Shown here: positions 57,391 to 64,000 of the stretch, piece after piece | Layout: each line of letters begins with the position of its first letter | Position numbering within the stretch: the stretch's first letter is position 1 | DNA from: Paguma larvata | Taxonomy: Eukaryota; Chordata; Mammalia; Carnivora; Viverridae | Direction of reading: 5' to 3' | NCBI GenBank assembly: GCA_030068075.1 | Contig: CM057844.1 | Location: 744,001-808,000 of the forward strand | DNA length: 64,000 nucleotides | Notes under the pieces: generated by a model | The model's database searches: none | What the model saw: only the letters and a program-made list of their open reading frames with translations | Told to the model about the DNA's origin: nothing | Translations under genes and position numbers: made by a program

Positions 57391-57740
57391 GATCCATCTC
57401 TCATGGCCCACAGGGGTGAAACAGGCGAATGGACTCTTGCTGTGTGGCACTCCCCTCTTTCTTGCTCTGTCTTGCACTCCTTGATCACCACTCCTCTTCT
57501 TTCCCTGGATGTCTTTTCAAGCTAAGCCACCTCTCACAAGCCCTCAAGGGTCTCAGTCAGGGTGGGGTAGGACAACATACTAGCCATTATAGAGTGTAGT
57601 GGAAACTGAAAAACTCTTATGATCTAAAATTCCACCTGCACACACAAACTGGCTTTACTGAATTCAATTTTGTAAACAAAGCTTGAATCCAACCAAACAG
57701 CCATTTTTGTAAATCTAAATGGTATCCAATCACTATCCCT
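57391..57740. other. intergenic, no gene recognised
   Basis: No exon or repeat recognised. Confidence 0.4.
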
Positions 57741-58697
57741 ATTTTTATGAGATGGTTTTGGCATTGTTTATACATGGCCTGAAAATTATGAGAGTCAGTT
57801 TGTTAGTTTCTCCTTGTATTTCTGTCAATTTTTAGTTTATGCTTCTGCAGTTGTATTTTTAAGTGTATACAAGTTAAGAATTCCTGATGACCATTTACTG
57901 TATGTAATTTTCCTTTCATTTTGAATTACTGTCCATTTTGTCTGATATTTAATTCATATTCATTTGGTAAACATTTTCCATGCTTTCATTATCAATATTT
58001 CCATATATTTGCATTTTATATTGAGGTAAATTCCTTGAAAAAATATCTAGTTGGGATTTTTTTATCCATTCCAACAATCTTTGTCTTTAATAAGAGAATT
58101 TACTCCATTTGCATAGAATATAATTTTTGACCTTTTTGAATTTATTTTCACTAATTTGTTTTATGTGTATTGAAAAATATTTTCCACCTTTTCTTTTTTT
58201 CTTTTAAATTTGTTTCTCCTTTCTTTCCATTTCTCAGATTGCTCAGACTTTCTTACTCCATTTTCCCTACTACTATACTAGAAGTTATAGATTCTGTTTT
58301 TATCTGTGGTTAATCTAGAAATTGCAACAGGAATATTTATTTACATTTAAACTTCTCCTAACCATAGGAAGAATTATAGAACGCTGCTCTCATCAACTGC
58401 TACCCTCCTGTTGTTCAGGATTTTGTTTCTATTGTGTTCATTAACTCTACCATGTAGATATTGTTACAATTTCATATTGATAATGTTTGTTTTGCTTTAC
58501 CCACAAGTATAATGATATCCTTGCTCATCCTTTTGCATTTCAGATCTTCATTTGGGGCTACATTCTCTTCCTTCTGAAGTAATTCATTAGTAAGGGAATA
58601 GAGTGGAGAACTCTATTAGTTTTTGTTTAATACTTTGTACTTGTTCTTGAAAAAGGATTTCACTAACTACACTATTTATAGTTGACAATTATTTTCC
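57741..58697 (-). mobile_element. old L1 (ORF1/5' region), antisense
   Basis: T-rich sequence such as 'ttgtctgatatttaattcatattc' and 'ttcagatcttcatttgg' resembles the reversed ORF1/inter-ORF part of old L1 or half-L1 elements. It continues beyond the SINE pair at 58710-59049. Strongly diverged. Confidence 0.55.
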
Positions 58698-58709
58698 TGT
58701 AATACTTTA

Positions 58710-58936
58710 TTTATTTATTTATTAAAAAAATTTTTTTAACATTTATTTTCGAGAGACAGAGAGACAGAGCATGAGCAGGGGAAGGGCAGAGAGAGAGGCA
58801 GACACAGAATCCGAAGCAGGCTCCAGGCTCTGAGCCATCAGCACAGAGCCCGATGCGGGGTTCAAACTCACAGACCATAAGATCATGACCTGAGCTGAAG
58901 TCGGCCACTTAACCGACTGAGCCACCTAGGAGTCCC
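58710..58936 (-). mobile_element. Felid Can-SINE, antisense
   Basis: Complete from T-rich tail to 'gagccacctaggagtcccta'. It inserted in the tail of the neighbouring partial SINE. Confidence 0.9.
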
Positions 58937-59048
58937 TATTTATTTTTTAAATTATTTATTTTGACAGAGACAGAGACAGCATGAGTGGTAAAGGGGCAGA
59001 GAGAGGGAGACAGAGAATCTCAAGTTGGTTCCACACTGTTAGCATGGA
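58937..59048 (-). mobile_element. Can-SINE, partial, antisense
   Basis: Tail and body only. The pair is flanked by tgtaatactttat (58698-58710) and tgtaatacttta (59051-59062). Confidence 0.8.
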
Positions 59049-59061
59049 TCTTGTAATACTT

Positions 59062-59770
59062 TAAAGATATTCATCCTTTGCCAGCTGTCAATCCAATTAC
59101 CATTCCTGTGCAGGTGATTCACCTTTTCTTTCTGTTTTTATGACCTGCATTTTGTCTTGTCTTTGGTTTCTGAGAGTTTTACTATGATGTGTGTAGGTGT
59201 TGATTTCATTTTATTTAACTGGCTTAGAATTTGTGCACTTTAGAAGTTGAGTATTGTCTTTCATTAATTCTGGAATATTTGAAGATTTTAAGTCAGTGAA
59301 TATTGCCTCTTCTCATTGTCTCTGAAACTCCAAGTATGTGTGTGTGTATGTGTTCCACACTCCATGTTTTGCATCCTCTTTTCCAAATTTTCTTTCCTTT
59401 TCACTCTGTGATACATTATCTATTTAATGGGGGGAGGAAATTAGATTAATTAATTAATTCATAGCCATTACTGATATGATATTTGGACATATACCATACC
59501 CCTTGATCTTGTTTTATATTTTCTAATTTGCCCTTCTTGCTTGTTCCTTTCCCATCTTACCCATTTATGCTTTTTTTTTTTGATTGACCAAATTTTGTTC
59601 CATTTCCTTCACCAGTGGTTTGTAGCTACATTCTATATTTTTAGTTTTCTAGAATTGTTTCTAATTTCTAAGAATATACTCTATGAGTGTTTTAAGCTGT
59701 AGTTACTTCCCAAAATTCCACCATTTGCCTCCCAACTGCCAGGGACTCTTCCTCAGGATTTCTCTTCAAT
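59062..59770 (-). mobile_element. old L1, antisense, continuation
   Basis: 'gattcaccttttctttctg', 'gagagttttactatgatgtgtg' and 'aacaaggttttgttcc'-type text continues the old antisense L1 of 57741. Low-complexity and weakly defined. Confidence 0.45.
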
Positions 59771-59774
59771 CAGT

Positions 59775-60137
59775 TGTTATGGACCAAATGTTTGCATGCC
59801 CCCAAAACTTATGTGTTGAGATTCTACCCCCGGGGTGATGGCATTAAGAGGACTGGCCTTTAGGAGATGCTGAGGTCATGAGGGTGAAGCCCCCATGATC
59901 GGGTTTAGTGCCCTTGTGAAAGAGACCCTGAGAGGTTGCTCACCCCTTCCACCATATGAGAATACAGTGAAATGATGGCTGTCCATGAACCGGGAAAACA
60001 GTTCTCCCCACCAGACACTGAATCTGCCGGCACCTTGTCTTGAATTTCCCAGCTTCCAGAACAATGAGAAATTAACTTTTGTGTTTAAGTCACCCAGTTG
60101 GTGGTATTTGTTATAGCAGCTGAAATGGACTAAGACA
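59775..60137 (+). mobile_element. MLT1-type LTR (ERVL-MaLR)
   Basis: Nearly complete LTR from tgttatggaccaaatg to gactaagaca. The typical order is present: 'atgtgttgagattctaccccc', 'ggtcatgagggtgaagccccc', 'ttagtgcccttgtgaaagaga', 'caccatatgagaatacagtg', 'ccaccagacactgaatctgccggcacc', and 'gtttaagtcacccagttggtgg'. Old, non-coding solo LTR. Confidence 0.88.
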
Positions 60138-60515
60138 TGAAGTCTATCCTTTTCCATTTTATCAGAATTTTAAATAAATCATTTCAGTTATTTCACATAC
60201 CCAGTCTACCACCTTGATCTCCCCCACCCCCCTGGTCATATATAACAGATGTCTCATCTCCTTAACCAGAGTCTCTGTCCTTTGAGTTCAGGACTTCCAT
60301 ACCGCCTTGTACACAGTTAGTCTTTGTTCATGAACTCACTAAAGAGACTAAGACTATTTCAAGGGGTGTCATTATTCAGGAAATACTTCTGGAGTTTCTT
60401 TGATGGTGACATGATTTCAAGGAATGTGTTGTGTTCTTCTAGTTGACCTGTCCCGTAGATTATAATCATTAGGTTTCCCAGCCAGGACAGGAAGTAAATT
60501 TAAAGTTACATGCAG
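60138..60515. other. intergenic, no gene recognised
   Basis: No exon or repeat recognised. Confidence 0.4.
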
Positions 60516-60516
60516 A

Positions 60517-60800
60517 CTCCCTATAAAAAAGAACAAAATCTTGCCATTTGCAAGAACATAGATGGATCTAGAGAGTATTAAGTCAATAGTATCAGTCAGA
60601 AAGACAAATACCATATGATTTCACTCATATGTGGAATTTAAGAAACAAAACAGAGAAGCAAAGGGAAAAGAGAGAGAGAAACAAACCAAGAAATAGACTC
60701 TTAACTACAGAGAACAAACTGATGGTTACCAGAAGGGAGGGAGGTTGGGATTTGTGTGAAATAGGTGATAGGGATTAGAGTACGTTTATGATGAAAAAAA
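60517..60800 (+). mobile_element. L1 3' end, sense, 5'-truncated
   Basis: 'cttgccatttgcaagaacatagatgg', 'gatttcactcatatgtggaatttaagaaac' and 'gagaacaaactgatggttacc' are the end of ORF2 and the 3' UTR. The A-run lies at about 60794. Confidence 0.88.
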
Positions 60801-62216
60801 AAGTTAAACAGAATCTACCACCAGGTGGCAGTGTTAGCGAGCTTTAAATTTCTCAAAAATCTGTGTAGTTAGAAATTTGATTGATGATTCCAATTTTGTA
60901 TTTTCTATCACTGATTCTATCAATACACATCCTCCTGGATACTCATCTGGTACCTTCAGGGTTGGGGCCCTGTTTAGTCTCTCTTTGGGATCCACAGAGA
61001 GAAAGCAGTGTCCATTCCAGGCAGTGAGCGCATGTTCGATGGCTGACCCCTTTCCTGCCATGGTCTTCTGTCTCAAAGCTTTGCTTGTATGTAAACCCTC
61101 ACACTTGGGTTGATTGAGCTAAGTGGGTGGAGAGCCCATGGAGACATTCTCAAGGCCAGAGCAGAGATGGCAAGAGTGGTTTCAGCTGTCATTGCCCTCT
61201 TGGGGCAGGAAAAAGGGCTCAACTGCTCAGACCTGCCCAAAGAGTTCTCCCTGGTTTGCCTTCCTCTCTTGTAGACTCTCGCATCAGAGGAGCCAAGCAT
61301 CCAGGGTGATCACTGCCAGACAAGCGTCTGAGTAAAGATACCTGTTGGACTGAGACCATGAATGGGACAGGGTGGGCATTAGGACCTTTGCCTAGGAGTG
61401 AGTGGACTCTACAGACTTCTGCCAGGTGATGAACCCATAGGACAAACCACGAGGACAAATGGCCACTGGGCCTTCCTGGCACATGGGGAAATTCACACAG
61501 TGTTCAGGATGACTGTCCTAGTTTAAAAGTTGGCTTCTCTGAGCAGTGTTGCACTTGGCTGTCTCATCTGCTTTGCCCTTTGGAGTATAAATAAGCCTCC
61601 TTCTCCTCCTGTTACCTCCCCACTAGTCACCATTTGAATTCAAAGAAAACTCCAAGAGTGAGCTGAGAGCACATTCTAGCTGTCCACCCCCTCAATTTTT
61701 TGTTTTATGCAGGTTGAAATACAAACCTTCTCAGGCAGAACTGGCTGCTATTCTCAGAAACTGCTGGATCAGAAACCCATCACTGTAAACCCTGATTGCA
61801 CTTCTGTCCAGAAAAGCCGATTCTAGTTGGGCCAGCTTTAAAGGAAACCACAAACAGTGCTCCTGACTGAATCACTCACATGTGAGCTGAGGCAGGTGTG
61901 ATATCTCCATTGGAGCCCTAAAGTAGTGTGAGAAACAGTGGCTGCCCTGATCTGATGGGGGCAGTGCCCATCAAGCTGGGCTGGGGCAGTCTACTGAGTT
62001 GGAAGCCAAAGAAAGATAAGGAATAGGGAAGGGATAGGGAATGAGATGCACAAAACTGAAGCACAACAGTCTTTAAATATTTCATGGAGTTCCCCAAACT
62101 GGCAGAAGTTGTGATTTTATTGAAACAGAAAAAAAAAAAAAACTCTTTGGCTATTAAATCTGGCACCTTCTTATGAGGACGAATACACAACTTGGAATTC
62201 TAGAGCTAAAGGATTC
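60801..62216. other. intergenic, no gene recognised
   Basis: Unique-looking. A TATA-like gtataaataag is at 61587 without a recognisable gene after it. An A-run lies at 62130-62143. Confidence 0.4.
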
Positions 62217-62217
62217 A

Positions 62218-62345
62218 GAACTTGCTACATTTGCTCATTTTGTAGATAAGAAACCTGAGGCCTAGAGACATCAGGAGACTTGCCACATGGTGGGCAGGGG
62301 GAAGAACTGAAGGTCTAGTCTAGTCTCCTGGCACCCTGTCCAATG
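62218..62345 (-). repeat. MIR fragment, antisense
   Basis: 'tcattttgtagataagaaacctgaggcctagagac', 'gacttgccacatgg' and 'gaactgaaggtctagtc' follow the reversed MIR consensus. Confidence 0.75.
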
Positions 62346-64000
62346 CTGTCTGTCTACTCAACTTCTCCAAGGGCTGCTGAACAAGGAAGCTAGGGTTTCA
62401 TCCATGGGTGATGGTGGCCAGTGGCTCAAAGTTCTTACCTCTCGGCCCTTGGAGGGACCCTCATGTGTCTGTGTGATCATCACAATAATGTCAGCTTGGC
62501 CTTAGGTGAGAGCAGGCAGTGCTATAGCTACAGCAAGGGGGTCCACTCAGGAGAGGCAGCTCTGAGACCAAGGAGAGCGTACATGGATGCAGGGAGCCCT
62601 GCTATGACTCCTCTTGGCCCTGTGGACTCCAGCAGTTAGAAGATGGTTCTTCCAGCTATCAATGACTATCAGACACAGAGATGCCATTGTCACTGATGAT
62701 GGTTTTGACTATGTGGGCTTGTGTATGTGAGGGGAAGGGTGGTCTCATGGAGGTGAACCCAAGAGTGGAAGTCCTTTCTGTGGGTTTGTGGATAAATGAC
62801 ACCCCTAGGCTTTCATACTCATGGAGGGCTAGATAATTTCCAGGACTTGGTGTTGATGAAATTGAGTTAGCATAATACTAGAACTGACAGAGAACAGACG
62901 CTGCCACAATGTTTGGCTGCTGTACATGCAGCACTGCCCTCAGATGGGGGTCCCCCAGCTCTAGGAAGATACTTGGCTGTCAGCCCAGTACCACTTGGAG
63001 GCAGTCCTGGTTTACACCTCCTATCTGTCTTGTTCTTTGGTGGTGAACCCTCTTGCTGTGCATGTTGGGTTAACCCCACAGTAGATGCAAAGTAAGCCCC
63101 AGCTTCCTATGGGAAACCTCTCAAGCCTCCCTACTTCTGCACCTAACAACATACAGCTTTCAGCTGTAAGGGCTTGGCCCAGGGGACTCTTGGGAAGAAA
63201 ATGTGACCAGTACTTCCTGGATGGCCTGCTGCTTTCTCAGCACCACAGAGGCTCCATAGAAGCAGCCTTGTGGATATGGCAGGGGTGGATAGATAGCGGT
63301 TCCACCTTGTTCTAGGAGATAGGCTTCTGGAGGCAGCAGGGATGGCCTTGGCTTCAGGGGCCCCAAGGGCTGTGACACTCAGGAGGAAGGTCCCCCAGGT
63401 CACCTCTTGGGTAATGGGCTGCAGGAAGTGCAATTCTATACCACCTGAATTCTGAAATGTTTTGTGTACACATAATCACTTCTCTTTATCCAACCTGAAG
63501 AAAACAAGAACTATGTACTTCTTTATCTTAAGGTTGAGTCAATTCTATGTACTTTCCTCATTGTGCTCATTGTGAGTTCTCTTCCTCTGGAAGGCTATAT
63601 GGGCTCCCTTATGGCACCACAGCTGGGTTCCAAGAAAGAGGAGGTGCAGATGGAGTCTTGCAGGGCCTAGACCTGGGTCCATCAGAGAAGGGTGCAATCT
63701 ACCAGTCTGAGTTCAAGATGTGGGGGACAGGCTCTTCCTCTTGACGGAGTACATACCATCATTTATACACAGGGGATGAAGTGTTGGTAGTGATCTTTGG
63801 GACTCCCTGCCACAGTTATAATCTTCATTTATGATTTTATATATTCTATTAAAATGAGGATCTGGGCTAAATGGTGAAGCAGATACTGAGGAAGAAGCGG
63901 GGGTGCTGGATGTTACTGCTGCTCCTCCACTGTTTATTTCTTTGGGCTCAGTTTCCTCATTTATTCCACCAGGGGTTTGGTAATTAACAGGATTGATAGC
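62346..64000. other. intergenic, no gene recognised
   Basis: Unique-looking sequence to the window end. I looked for a CpG island or first exon of the expected 3' neighbour of VSX1 (ACSS1) and saw none. Confidence 0.4.

Noticed and set aside
60834..64000. Search for the first exon of ACSS1, expected 3' of VSX1
   Set aside because: No CpG island, signal-like coding start or recognisable exon found before the window end.

Overview
This is mammalian nuclear DNA, almost certainly from a feliform carnivore and most probably a cat-family species. The evidence is the many copies of a tRNA-Lys-type Can-SINE: the head carries a gagccaccCAGgCgCCC end, the body has the felid-type 'gctccaggctctgag' segment, and the tail has a CT/GA-rich stretch plus AATAAA-containing A-rich sequence. 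Young L1 copies ending in 'caataaattattt' point the same way. There is no bacterial, plasmid or phage content and no CRISPR array.

The only protein-coding gene I can support is VSX1 (visual system homeobox 1, a paired-like/CVC homeodomain factor of retinal bipolar cells). It lies on the + strand with five coding exons between 43506 and 49269. All introns are GT-AG, the reading phases join cleanly, and the predicted protein has 364 residues, close to the known family length (human 365). A TATA box and a CpG-rich promoter precede it. A long 3' UTR with an AATAAA follows it.

Layout: 1-34.8 kb is a repeat-dominated gene desert. It holds several L1 copies (2.2-5.1 +, 10.6-11.6 -, 12.5-13.4 -, a nearly full-length but interrupted L1 at 17.6-25.7 -, 26.0-27.4 +, 27.4-32.3 -, 32.3-34.8 +), felid SINEs, three solo LTRs and old MIRs, often nested with readable target-site duplications. 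34.8-43.4 kb is repeat-poor, largely unique, and becomes CpG-rich toward VSX1. It contains clusters of OTX/CRX-like (TAATCC) and VSX-like (TAATTA) homeodomain motifs that are candidate retinal control elements. 43.4-50.0 kb is VSX1. 50-64 kb is mixed unique and repeat sequence with no recognised gene.

In human the neighbours of VSX1 are, from memory, ENTPD6 on the promoter side and ACSS1 on the 3' side. Neither is visible here. I found no convincing new biological system. The points most worth a second look are the candidate VSX1 regulatory clusters, the predicted intron-3 read-through isoform, substitutions at two VSX1 positions reported as variant in human disease, a pair of opposite-orientation class II solo LTRs within one L1, and an orphan exon-like block at about 10.1 kb. 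Repeat boundaries are my estimates by eye; family names are by recognition and were not checked by a search.
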